A DNA stretch of 64,000 bases from Circinella minor (taxonomy: Eukaryota > Mucoromycota > Mucoromycetes > Mucorales > Lichtheimiaceae): the NCBI GenBank assembly GCA_016758965.1, contig JAEPRB010000171.1:1-64000 (forward strand), given 5' to 3'. Below the pieces are notes generated by a model. The model had not been told where the DNA came from, ran no database searches, and worked only from the letters and a program-made list of their open reading frames with translations. This document shows positions 24,321 to 35,060 of this stretch, one piece after another. The number at the start of each line of letters is the position of its first letter. Positions within the stretch are counted from its first letter, which is position 1. Both the position numbers and the translations under genes were made by a program.

Positions 24321-25281
24321 GTATTTAAACTCTTATTCTTTTTAATATTACTTCTCCTCCAGCATCCGTTTTACTCTATATTTCCCTCTTCTCCTCCATA
24401 ATAAAACATACATACACAATTATCTCTTTCCCACTTTCGCATTATTCTATCTTTTTTCTTCTATCACTACATTTACTCACTTTACCACACGCACACACAT
24501 ATTTTGTTTTGTAAATCCACACATTTTCTCTCTCTCTCTCTCTTTTTTTTTCTCTACTTATATATATCACATTATATACACATTTTAAAATATTTTTCTG
24601 TAACAGTTTTTTTTAATATCATAATTGTGGCGACAGCTTTATCCTTCCTTATTACTATTATATTATTTATTTTGTAACACGTTCGATCTACTTTTGCTTA
24701 GCGGGGAGAGGGCAGTAAAAGTGGGAGTGGTAACGATAGCTGACATAAATTGTTGCATCGCGTTGGAAACTGAAGTCGGATCGAATATAAATGTTAATAT
24801 TACATTTAAAAAGAACATTATTTTAGAGCAGTTTCACATAATGTGAATATCGTCTTTAAAGAATAAGACAGAATTTCTTATTTTCTAAAAAAAACCTTAT
24901 TTAAGACAAACTTTTATTTACTGTAGCAAAAATTGGCTTTTATATTAAAGAAAAGCTTCTTTAATTTGTTATGAGATTTTTAGATGATAATAGCCACTGT
25001 CGGTGTCTTACGTATGGTGATTTTTCCACTCTAATAAAAACATGCTTTAGATTAAGAGTACAGTAGTACGGAGATAACAAAAAGTACTTGAGAGATTAAT
25101 TAATTCTATGCATTTTGTGGAAGTTGATGTCAAAAATTGTTTGTGAACTTTTAATACGTATTTATTATTTTTAATATCTTAACATTCATTACAAATAGTA
25201 TCAAATTAATTTTTGCTACATAATCTGACAAGAGTCTCTTTCCTGATAACACTACTATTACATTATTACAACATAAATATT
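24321..25281. other. Convergent 3' region of the kelch-kinase and NudC genes
   Basis: This 961-bp gap between two converging stop codons starts with C/T-rich sequence, including a CT repeat near 24526-24543, then becomes AT-rich. The 73-codon frame at 24625 has no supporting features. I see no gene. Confidence 0.5.
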
Positions 25282-25372
25282 TTATTGATCGAATTTTACG
25301 TTGCTGAACTATAAACAATAAGGAATTGATGTTAGTATATATAATTAGATACCATATTTTTATTATATATTC

Positions 25373-25414
<42 letters not shown>

Positions 25415-26363
25415 TATATAAAACTTACATCCATTTCAGGGTGTTGTTTCTTGAATGATTCGAATACTTCTTGTTTTCTAAGTGTATCACTATCTGGTTT
25501 ATTCATTGCCTTTTGACGTTGATCAAACTATATAATTATATATTAAAAAACATTTACTATTATCAGAAAAAAATAAACCTTTCAATAACACATTCTCCTT
25601 TTTTTTACCATCATTTTTTCCACCATAGCGCGTGTTTCACCATCTAGATCATTCAATTTCGAGTTTTCAGGTTGAATCTTTTTGGTATCAATTTTGGGTG
25701 CTGTAGTAACTACATTCTCCCACCAAGTCATTTGATTACTTTTTTCCAAATGGACAAGTACTTCTTGTTGATTATCTAATTATTGTTATTATAGTTATTA
25801 TCAAACTCAGTAAGTTACTGCTTTCAAATAATCTAATTTTCATTTAAATACATTACCAATAGTCCAAGTACTATCATCCACCTTAATATCTTTACATAAT
25901 TCACCCTAATAATTCAAAAGAGAAAATTGTTGACTTTATTGATCTATATCCATCGTATACTCTATATTAATAGTAAATAGTAATAAAAAAAATTGTATTA
26001 CCTCAATGATAGCGGGTTGACCTTTAAGAGCTACTTTAATATGCTTCTTTTTTAATTCCACTTGAAGATCGCGTCCACGCGTTCCCTTGGAAACTGGGAT
26101 GGTAACGTCAACATCTTGTAATGTTTGACGCCACCTTATTATTCATTTATTTATTTAAAATGAATCATTTGTTGTAAATGAGTTAAAATTGACACATTCT
26201 TTCCCTGCGTTAATATGAATATGTATTTGAAGAGATAAAAAAAAGACAATTACTTGTATGGTAATTTATCTTGTTCTTCTTGTTCAAGTAATTTTTGTGC
26301 CTTATCATAAATCTCACGTTCTTCAGGCGTCATTTCTTCATATTTCTTTTCAGTCGACGACAT
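25282..26363 (-). CDS. nudC: NudC nuclear distribution protein (CS domain)
   Basis: Six minus-strand exons: 26363-26254, 26134-26002, 25905-25857, 25775-25609, 25527-25429, 25308-25282, giving 194 residues, the usual size of the compact fungal NudC. After a charged helix ([20 protein letters not shown]) comes a p23/CS beta-sandwich (about 35-125) with [30 protein letters not shown] and [19 protein letters not shown], then the diagnostic NudC tail [33 protein letters not shown] and [13 protein letters not shown]. NudC is an Hsp90 co-chaperone-like protein that stabilises Lis1 and supports dynein-dependent nuclear migration. The last exon codes only nine codons including the stop, and the intron before it carries a long CT tract on the coding strand. 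Confidence 0.95.
25375..25412. repeat. (GA)n microsatellite inside the last NudC intron
   Basis: About 38 bases of pure GA repeats, followed by a TA run. On the gene strand this is a CT tract within the final intron of nudC, starting soon after the donor site. Confidence 0.9.
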
Positions 26364-27807
26364 GTTTTTTATTATTATTATTGGGTTAGAGAAGGAAAGT
26401 GAAAAAAAAAGACTGCAGGATTTTTTTTTTGGATTGGAAATTAGTTGTTTCCTAATTTAAAAATTAAATTCCGAAAAGTGATTTGCTGTTTGTAAGTATC
26501 TTTTATATGGAAAGTAAAGGAGTGTTTATTTTCTTGTTGGGAGATGAAAGGGTAGGTTATAAAAAGAAGATAAAAAAAAATCCAAGTAAAAAAATGCAAT
26601 TAAAAGTGTATATTTTGATGTTGTATATATTTATATAAAAAGATAAATAAACAAAAACTGCTAATTTTGTCTTTGGTCTTGACAATACTTAATTTTTTAC
26701 GCGCCCTTTTGAATTGTCTAATTATTAGATTAGTTCCAATTATGGTACAGTTTGTACTTGATTCTCTATTTGCTAGTAGTAGCTGCTTCTGCCAAAGCAG
26801 GTGATATGGTGACAACATGAATTTTTGATACCAGCATTAACTTGTTGCAGATATCACCATTGATTTTGGATATAGTAATTAGTGTAGTGGTGGGGAAGAA
26901 ACTTGTAACGGGTTATAGGTATAGGGGCGGTGGTAGCAAATTGTGGAAACTAATGTAGATGTACTAGGGCAGGATTGGTAGAAATTGATTTGTCCGTAGC
27001 TGTATATTACATTGGTATCATCACGTGTTTGTGTAGATGGATGAAGAAATGCATATTATCAATTTGAAGTCCTTCTTGTACATACTTATAGTACTAACAA
27101 AGGCGTGCTTTCGACAGTTGAAAAGTGTAAATATCTATTGAGATCTCAAGCATACCTAAACACTAAGAGAGAGAAAAATTGGTTAGGTTACATACTCAGC
27201 GCACGCCCTTGGGTCTTTTTGAACTTCTTGCCTCAATGGAGTCGCCAAATTTACCGAGATACCTTCTGTTTCAGCAGAACTTGCCAAATGAATCGCGAAA
27301 ATTGGTAAGAGCTAAGTTTCGCCAGCGATACCATTGGTGATGGTCAGAGATTTTCTTATCTGGAAAATTGTCATATTTCTTGTTGTATTGTTTCTTATGC
27401 ATACTTTTTTGTTTGGCTTGTAACATCTAGAGTATACCATTTTACTCATACTCATAAGAAGAGCCAATACATAAAGAATGATGAGAACACATGGCCATAA
27501 ATACACCATTCTACTTCCTCTAAGTCCAAGGTTACGGTGCCAAGAGATTCGAGTAAATGACAGAAAAAGACTTGATTTTTTTTCAAGAAGTTATATTTTA
27601 TTAATATATAAAAAAAAGGATGAACGATAGAAAATAATAGAAATGCATTATTTTATTCACTACTGACTTTGAACAAATTAATATAAGAGTTTTGCATTAA
27701 GCCATCTGATGTCTTTGTGATTTAGATAGAATATAGAAAGATGTTGTTCTATAATATAATGAGTCAATAACTACCATGAAATTATAAGAATTGAAATTCT
27801 CACTGCA
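26364..27807. other. Gene-free interval upstream of NudC
   Basis: The first 100 bases are the likely NudC promoter. The rest, about 1.3 kb, has mixed composition and frames of under 75 codons on both strands (for example near 26600-26820 and 27105-27308). None has a recognisable domain or splice structure. Patches near 26700-27550 are less AT-extreme and could be old transposon sequence, but I cannot name it. Confidence 0.4.
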
Positions 27808-28864
27808 CTAATTTTCAGGTCTATTTATATGATCATCCAAAAGCAACTTGAATTTAGTATAATTTGGTAATGCGTGGTACATTGTATTTCTTAATGTAGC
27901 AGGAAGTTCCTACAATAAAAATTAAGCACTGTAAGTTTTGATCTTATAAAATTTACCCTCGCCTTAAAATTCTTACAGTCCAATCATAATTAGCTTTCAT
28001 TAATTCAGCAATGCTGTTGATAGATGCACGAGCATGTAATCTAACGTTATTGTAGCAACGAAGCACATCAATGTGTATTGCAATCTTTGTATCAGTAGGT
28101 GTAGTCGGAAAAATATGTTTTTCAAGCAATACAACTGGGAGAGAGCGAGATCCATCGGGACAATTGTTACAGAACGAAATATCGTGACTACGTACACCTG
28201 TATTACAATTGTATTATTATTCCTTCCTTTCACTGCCTTCTTCATACACTAACTACTTCTATGTCACATTATATCTATTGTTTCATTATTATCATATTCC
28301 ACGAATGTCTTATCCAATTAATCAAATTACACATACCACACTTGAAAATGCACACAACCGTTTTTTATATACAACTACATTCACGTGTCGCTGGTGGATC
28401 TAATGCGGTAAGATCTATATCATTTTGACCGATACCACGAAAATATGCGTCTTTCAACTTTGGAAGCAGTTTAGTCCATTTTTCATCAAGCATTGTCTTT
28501 TTATTGTACCGTCGCTTTGGCCTTTCACGTCTCTGACTCGTTTGTTGAGAAGTTGGGTTATCCTCCACATCAGTATCTCTTTCTTGCTCATTATTGTGGC
28601 CATTATATCATGACCATAATCACAACCATCATCTCTAAGGTTCTCCAAGTAACAATTAGAGTGATTGTTGTGGGGATCGGAAGGCATTTCTTGTGCATGT
28701 TGAGGTTCATGGTCCACCGTTAGTTGTTGCTGTTGCTGTTGTCGTCTACGTCGCTGACGTTCCCGTTCTCTTTCGCAACTAGTGTTGCGTTTCATACGCT
28801 TAGAGCCGTTGGCAATTATACTTATATACTCAGCACTGCTATCCGAATTATATAAAAAAGACAT
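27808..28864 (-). pseudogene. KDZ-transposase-like N-terminal fragment (CxC cysteine cluster), broken
   Basis: Minus strand. Starting at the ATG at 28864, a polar, Q-rich and basic frame runs to about 28590, where the coding frame changes without a convincing splice pair; I read this as a frameshift. The second frame continues KWTKLLPKLKDAYF to RECSC, then phase-consistent introns (28372-28198 and 27976-27910) join VRSHDISFCNNCPDG, LPVVLLEKHIFPTTP and a last exon with TELPATLRNTMYHALPN ending at a stop at 27808. The CSC plus CNNC cluster followed by LLEKHIFPTTP resembles the cysteine-cluster region that precedes KDZ transposase cores. No catalytic core follows. It is either a truncated element or a small derived gene; the frame break favours decay. 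Confidence 0.5.
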
Positions 28865-29911
28865 TTCGAAAGTGGAACTACTTGGAAAAAAGGCCAGGAA
28901 TAATAGTTTATTTTGAGCACTAAAGCTTTAATTGAATAAATTATGAAGCTGGCTTTACAATATGCACATGATACGTAAGAGATCCAGCTTGGTCTAAAAA
29001 AACCCAAGTAAATCTCATAGTTCACAAACAAAAAGGCGTTAATATTAGTATTATTGGATGCTTAGCATATTTTGAAACGATCAATTTTTTTAAAAGGTTG
29101 ATCTTTTGACGAAAATTTACTTAGAAAAATAGTATTCAAACCTTCCAGAAAAAAAGAAAAAAAAAGTAACAACCATTGTTGAAAAAGGGCTTCACAATTT
29201 ATCATATCATGAGATTCATGAAAGTAATCATGGAAATACTTGATAGGCACAAAACAAAGAATTCACCGCCCTGTATTTGTTTGTTGACGCCATCAATAAA
29301 AGAGGGTATAAGCGTTCGTTCATGTCCATTGATACATATCATTTTTTACTTAGTTCGTCCAAAATAAAAATAAAAGTTTATTTCATCTGTCAACCATCAT
29401 ATCAATTAAGTATATTAAATATACTTCGAAGAATTCAATTCTTTTTTCTTAATTATAAGCTGAACTTTTCATTCCACTCTTTCTTAATATGAAAATGATT
29501 GATACAATCCACACATCCTGACATGCAGTGATCTTATTTTTCTACTATTATAAAAATATACACATTCAAAAGAATAAAATAAAAATAAAAGCAAAGCAAT
29601 ATTTTATATATATAGATTTTTTTTACAAACGAAAAAAAAGGACGGGAACAAATGAGGGGTTGTTGTTATTGTCGTTGTCGTTATTGATGGTAATTGAATG
29701 GGAATTTGGATAAAGGTTGATGTTGTTATTGTTGTTTTTAGAGGAGTGTGAAAAGGTTTATTATATATATTTTATATATCTTTCTTTTTTTTTTGGAAGA
29801 ATCTGTGTGTAAGAAGAGGATAAAAGGAGAACAAACACAAAACAAACGCTCCAAAAGTTGATAGCGCAAATCTTTATTTTTTTTTTTTTTTTTTTTTTTT
29901 GCTTTCTTCGT
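28865..29911. other. Gene-free interval between the KDZ-like relic and eIF1
   Basis: About 1 kb of AT-rich sequence with only short frames. The right part is the eIF1 3' flank and includes a 24-base T run (A run on the gene strand) at 29877-29900, eleven bases beyond the eIF1 stop. No gene is supported. Confidence 0.5.
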
Positions 29912-30598
29912 TTAGAAACCGTGAATCTTGATCTCTGTCTTCTTTGCGATTTCTTCCTTAATAAGGAATTCGGCAATCTTTTGACGCTGATCACCCGAAA
30001 GTTGGAGAACTTGACCAAGTTCTTCATCGTCAACAATCGTACCGTTACAAGCGAATTCCTTCTTGAAGACCTATTCATTATTAATATTATTAGAAATGAG
30101 TAAACAATATCATCAACAACAATCCCTTTCTTTTTCTTCCTTTAATGTATAAAGATGATACCTTTAAAATTTTCTTGCTATCATATTGCTTTGGAAGACC
30201 TTGGAGAGTAGTGAGGGTCTTTCTGCCGTTACGTTGTTGAATGCGCAAATCTAATCAGGGCATACACATATGTATATACGTATTTAGATTCTTTCATCTT
30301 TACGAAACAAAAAACAGTCCGACTTTTATTCAAACATTCATCCAATTCAAAGCGTATACTTACGGATATGATTGGCAGCCTTGGGAGCCTGGGCTTCCTC
30401 CTCAACGTCAGCAAAAGGATCTATTTAAAAATAACAAATGGATAAAAAAAAGTCATCAATAATTACTAATCATCAGTTTTGCTCATAATGAAATGATATA
30501 ATAATAATTACTAAATTATTATCATTATTTTTTCTTGTGTAAATTGTTTATTATTCTTTACCAAATGGAGTGTTCAAATCTTCTTCGAGGTTAGACAT
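29912..30598 (-). CDS. SUI1: Translation initiation factor eIF1 (SUI1)
   Basis: Four minus-strand exons: 30598-30562, 30420-30364, 30250-30162, 30070-29912, giving 113 residues, the expected eIF1 length. Characteristic blocks are FDPFADVEEE, IRIQQRNGRKTLTTLQGL-like sequence (read here as HLRIQQRNGRKTLTTLQGL), KVFKKEFACNGTIVDDEELG, LQLSGDQRQKIAEFL and the terminal KIHGF. eIF1 binds the 40S ribosomal P-site region in the cytoplasm and enforces AUG selection during scanning. The ATG at 30598 starts the conserved MSNLEEDLNTPFDPF leader, and a TATA-like element lies 33-42 bases upstream, implying a short 5' UTR. Confidence 0.97.
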
Positions 30599-30630
30599 GT
30601 ATGTTTTGATTTAGATCCGGGTCAGGGAAA

Positions 30631-30640
30631 CTTATAAAGG
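30631..30640 (-). promoter_or_regulatory. TATA-like element of eIF1
   Basis: On the minus strand the sequence reads CCTTTATAAG, ending 33 bases before the eIF1 ATG. Such a close TATA box would fit a highly expressed housekeeping gene with a very short leader. It is a pattern match only. Confidence 0.35.
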
Positions 30641-31383
30641 GAAAAAAGTAAAAAAAAAAAGCACCTTATTTGTCAAGTAATTTTTCGTTTTTCGCGTGAC
30701 TTATCCTGTGAATGGCCAATAGAAAATCCGAAAGAGACCTATTCAATTTACTCTTAAAAAAAAGAAATTAACATATATTTGGTTTATGGATGGTTTTTCC
30801 TGAATATTAATTAGCACAGAAATGTTCTGATTAACCTATTTTGTCTACTAGTTGGTTGGAAAAGCCATACAACATTATACTCATCGTCATGGCAACAGCG
30901 TCCTTTGACAACTTGACGACCGATGTCTCCAGTACTTATATTTCTTCTGATAGAAAAGTTCGACACTGATGTGCTCTACCTAAGAAACTCTATTCAATTG
31001 TCAATTTAAAAATGAATATTGAATATAACTATTATCGAAAATATTTCTTGTTTTGATCATTTACAATGAACATGTAATGTACAATAGTAATATAAAATGT
31101 TTATCATCAGTGTTGTTACTGTAGGTTGCTTTTCGGACACTGACTGTAACTAATATGAGATCATGTTGCTATGGATGGGACAATTTTTAATTCTGCTTCA
31201 AAGGAACAGAAAAAGAAAGATTGTATTTTATTCTATGTTTATTTATAAGATATAACTGGTGATGGATAATGAATTGATTTATAGTCTATAATCAAAAGGA
31301 AGGGTTCTTCTAGAAATAATAATATTATATAATGAATCATAATAATCAAATCATCATTTTTTCATCAAATTGTATAATAGTGA
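30641..31383. other. Intergenic region between eIF1 and the secreted protein gene
   Basis: About 740 bases containing the rest of the eIF1 promoter and the 3' flank of the small secreted protein gene. AT-rich, no reading frames or RNA signals that I can support. Confidence 0.45.
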
Positions 31384-31776
31384 TTATAAGGGAGTCTTAA
31401 AAAAAGGATGATAGGGCATACAGATACTTCCACTAGGCTTCATACCAGGAGGACAAGGAGAACCGATTTTGCTGACGGGAACAGGGCCTTTTGTAGACGT
31501 GTTTTTGGTATGATCGTCATTTTCCAAAGAAGTTGCTCCAGCATCATTACGATGAACTGTTGCTTTTTGCTTTTGAGCTTGGGTTGTTTCGCCATGACCT
31601 TGGTGGGTTTTATGCTGAACTTGAGTCGGGTGATCAGCTTGCTTTTTGTCGTGATGCTTGTTAAGAGAATTGGGGTTTTCTGCGACTGGGAGTGCATGAA
31701 CCGAACACAACGTTCCTAGCAAGAAAATTGCGACAATAAAAAGTATGATAGATGACTTGAGATTTGATGAACGCAT
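31384..31776 (-). CDS. Small secreted protein, lineage-specific
   Basis: A single-exon frame of 130 residues. It starts with a clear signal peptide: MRSSNLKSS followed by the hydrophobic core IILFIVAIFLLGTLCSVHA and a likely cleavage after HALP or SVHA. The mature part is H/K/Q/T-rich and hydrophilic (for example KHHDKKQADHPTQ and GHGETTQAQKQK). It ends with a small Cys motif CPPGMKPSGSICMPYHPFF containing its only two mature Cys, which could form one disulfide. I recognise no enzyme family. The size, signal and composition fit a cell-wall-associated or extracellular small secreted protein; the function is unknown. A TATA-like box lies about 150 bases upstream. Confidence 0.75.
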   Translation of the reverse strand: MRSSNLKSSIILFIVAIFLLGTLCSVHALPVAENPNSLNKHHDKKQADHPTQVQHKTHQGHGETTQAQKQKATVHRNDAGATSLENDDHTKNTSTKGPVPVSKIGSPCPPGMKPSGSICMPYHPFFKTPL

Positions 31777-31924
31777 AATGTCGGTTTTTAAAAGAAATTG
31801 AAAAAAAAAGAGGAATACGTAGAAAGGTGCAGTTTTTGTTGGCGTTTGAAATGGGAAAGGTAAATATGTTTGTTGAATTTCTTGGTATAGCGAATATTAT
31901 TAAAAACATTCACGAACGATGCCT

Positions 31925-31936
31925 TTATATATAATT
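31925..31936 (-). promoter_or_regulatory. TATA-like box of the small secreted protein gene
   Basis: The minus strand reads TTATATATAAAG about 150 bases upstream of the ATG. This is a canonical TATA match in the right orientation, but such matches are frequent in AT-rich DNA. Confidence 0.3.
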
Positions 31937-34120
31937 ATGGTGTTTTTGAATTCGTTGTTACCGATTCCCAAACAGAAGTATGTTTTTGTCTCTAGAAACA
32001 ATCAATTATGTTTATGTTCTATCACTCAAGTTTTTTAAGAGTACTTCTTTAATGTATAATTTTAATTCTCATCTGGATTGGATACTCTATTTAATTTTGT
32101 GCATATCCTGTCACAATACAAAGATTTAGAAGGTTTTGGTCGATATGTTTTATGCATGTATTGAAAGCATGCGTATAAATAATAATAATAATAGGGGTAG
32201 ATGAATGAAAAAAAGACCTCTTGCATTTTATTGTTTTTTTTTTTTTTTTTTTTCATTTACGTAGTTACGTCTACGTATTAAAACTAACATGCTGCAACAG
32301 CATCATCAGTCACTATCATTTGTTTTATTTCCCGTTCTAACGATATACCAAAAATACATAATAAAGAATATCTACAGAACAATCAATTTACAAGTATTAT
32401 TTTAACAAATACTTTATTAAACTAAGTGATACTGCATATTGTATATTATCAGAATGAAATATAGATGATCGAGTAGGTATCTTATAATTTACGGTAGTAG
32501 TCTATTACCCTATTATAGGACTTATCTTAAAAGAACAATGAATTTAATAAAAAAACTATTATTCAACTATAGTAAATCTAGAGGGGAAAGCAGTTATACC
32601 AGCAAAAGCGATGGTGAAAAACCAAAGGTCTTCCTTCGTCTCTTTTTGCTCCATTATACGTGTTTTTTTTTTTTAGTTTTACGCTTATGACATTTCTATT
32701 TTATCACTTTTAGCTTGTTTGATAAGATTTAGTAAGACCCAATATTTTTTTTTGTTTCTGGTTGTTCTGTGCGACATGTTAAACTGTTTTCTGACTTTAT
32801 TATTACACTCGGGTAACCTTCATATCAATGAAATAAAGATAAGTTTTTTCCTTAAAAGTATAATCAAAAGGATGTTCTTTACTAAATCTTTTTTTTTGTC
32901 CTGACTCTTTCACATTTTCTCTCTTTTCTCTAAAAGAAAGAACAATAACAATATAATCATAATAATAAAATTAATTATAATTAGACACAGATATGAGCCT
33001 GTAATTTTATTATTTGGTCAATACAACGAAATAAAAGAAAAAGCACATCCCAAAATTATTAAATAATATAAAGAAATTAATTTGGTTAAAAACAATGAAA
33101 AAAATGATGCACAGACATAATAAGAGTACGCAATCTATAAACGATTGGTGTACAAAGATGAAATTGATACGGATACGTACGTTGATGGGCAGTGTAATTT
33201 ATGTCATATGAAATTAAAAAAAAGAAAATAGAGATACGTAGCTAATAATTATTGACGAGAGTGAGCCACACCTGTACGTGAAAGTAAGGAAGTTCGTGGG
33301 GCTTGATGGTACACTTTTACAACGGAACTAATATCTTTGATAACCGCTATCATTTACCAATCTCGGTAAATTCTTTTATTATCACTGTAACTTAAAAGAT
33401 AGTAATTATTAACAAAAAGAAAGGAGTTTTTAATCCAGGGGGTTATAAAAAGGGGTAATTGAATAAATCAGCAAGTATCAACAATGAAGTCCCTTCCTCG
33501 AAAAAAAAATGCTGCTATGATAGGTTCATGTGGATAGTGTTGTAATTAAATCATTGATAGCTATACACATTTATCAATAATTAAAATGACGATAAAATAG
33601 TTGTATCTAACACTTAACACGAACAGCATTTATTTATAGCATGTTTATATATATAATTACCACTTTTTATAAATGGCTCCTTTTTTTCGTGTTGTTTCTA
33701 ATTAATAACATCTTATGTTATGTTAAGAAGGCTTGAAAAATTAAATGAGATACTTTTTCATATGTACATAATGCATTATTTTGCTTCTACATACTATACA
33801 TCATACTGATCGTATTAATAGTGATTAAGAGTGACAAAATTTTCACTATAATTAATCATGTATGAATGGACTTCTATTCATCATCCCGTGGATTTTTTTG
33901 ATTGCAACAAATTGGCAAAAAAAAAATAGGAAATTTTTTACATTACTTTATATTGACACTCAAAATAAAAAAAAAATGACTTCAAGGGAAAAGAAACATT
34001 ATTTAAAAAAAGGCTTGATTCTGCAATAATAAGATAATAAATACCCAATTAGTTCATGAATATGTGAAAACAAATTTTTTGATCATGCATTCTTCTTTTT
34101 ATAAAAATCAACCTCTTCCT
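31937..34120. other. Gene-free AT-rich interval
   Basis: About 2.2 kb with many homopolymer A/T runs (for example T run near 32229-32251) and only short chance frames. No conserved protein or RNA signal is visible. Confidence 0.45.
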
Positions 34121-34204
34121 GCCTCGCTTCGCTCGGCTAAATGAGCCCCTTCGCTTCGCTCCGGGTCATTTAACGGCATACGGTTTCGCTGCGCATTCGC
34201 TGGG
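34121..34204. repeat. GC-rich dispersed repeat block (copy 1)
   Basis: A sharp GC-rich island in AT-rich DNA, built from GCTTCGCT-like words (CGCTTCGCTC, CTTCGCTTCGCT). Roughly the first 55 bases match, in inverse orientation, the block near 60335-60391. A short related stretch (CAACCTCTTCCTGCCTC) recurs near 35335. It is a dispersed repeat, probably part of a transposable element. Confidence 0.75.
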
Positions 34205-34222
34205 GAAAAAATGGTTTAATTT

Positions 34223-34415
34223 GAGGTTGTGGAAAAAAAATGCTATATCCGAGGTTGTAGAAACAAAATGTTTTATATGAAGCTGTGAAGACAATTTGCT
34301 GTATCTGAGGTTGTCGAAACAAAATATTTATATGAAGTTATGGAAACAAATGCCGTATCTGAGGTTGTGGGATCAAATGCGTTATTTGATATTGTGGGAA
34401 AAAAAATAATGTACT
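34223..34415. repeat. Tandem repeat, about seven copies of a 27-28 bp unit
   Basis: Units begin at about 34223, 34251, 34279, 34307, 34334, 34361 and 34388, each starting with a form of GAGGTTGTGG and continuing with AAACAAA and TGCTGTATCT-like sequence. The first steps are 28 bases and the later ones 27. Copies are diverged, so the array is old. It sits directly next to the GC-rich repeat block. Confidence 0.8.
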
Positions 34416-34650
34416 TTAAAAGAGAGAAGAACTTTTTTTTCCTTTTTATTATCATTTTACTTTAGTAGTTTACCACTAATGATAACCTGACCTATTATTT
34501 ATAGACTAAATAATGCTAAACTGTTAATTCTTATATTGTATATTTATAATTAATGGGCAGAGAAAAACAAAAAACAATTGTAAAAAAGAGAGTATACTAC
34601 GTAAAGAAAGAAACAAAAAATATATGACAGTGAATAAGAGAACGAAAAAT

Positions 34651-35060
34651 CTAAGTTGTAGTTATAGTTTTCTCAGCTAATGTTGCTTGTGGTGATGTTA
34701 GTAGTATCTCATGGTATATAATGTTGTCAGTAGCTGGTGCTGTGGTAGTAACTAATGACAGATCAATAGCAATGTATATATTATTTGAATTTGTTGGTCT
34801 GGAGGGAGCAACATAGCACTGATCATGTGTAAATACACCTTCTTCCAGGTGAATACCAGGGTGCTGCAAAATTTAACCCTATGCCTTGCGTAGTCATTGC
34901 AAATATTGGACGACCAAGGATAGCAGCAACAATTTAGGTAAATTATCAGCTTACATTTTTAGATTCAATCCGACAGCGAATACTTCTTTTATTAAGTGGC
35001 AGTTATAGAGTGTAACGTGTCAATGAGTAGTGGAACCCCATCTGGAGTGAAAAGTTTGTT
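34651..35060 (-). pseudogene. Pif1/Helitron-type helicase C-terminal relic
   Basis: On the minus strand, frames read GRPIFAMTTQG and then, after a frame change, GIHLEEGVFTHDQCYVAPSR followed by TNSNNIYIAIDLS. These match the C-terminal block of Pif1-like helicases found in Helitrons, where AMTINKSQGQ precedes VFxHGQLYVALSR. Upstream traces are weaker and broken. The copy lacks the Walker motifs and has frameshifts, so it is a dead fragment. Confidence 0.65.

Noticed and set aside
24625..24846. 73-codon plus-strand frame after the kelch-kinase gene
   Set aside because: Lies in the convergent 3' region and has no motif; treated as chance.
26600..27510. Several 65-72 codon frames on both strands
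   Set aside because: Short, overlapping and without motifs; possibly old transposon DNA but not identifiable.
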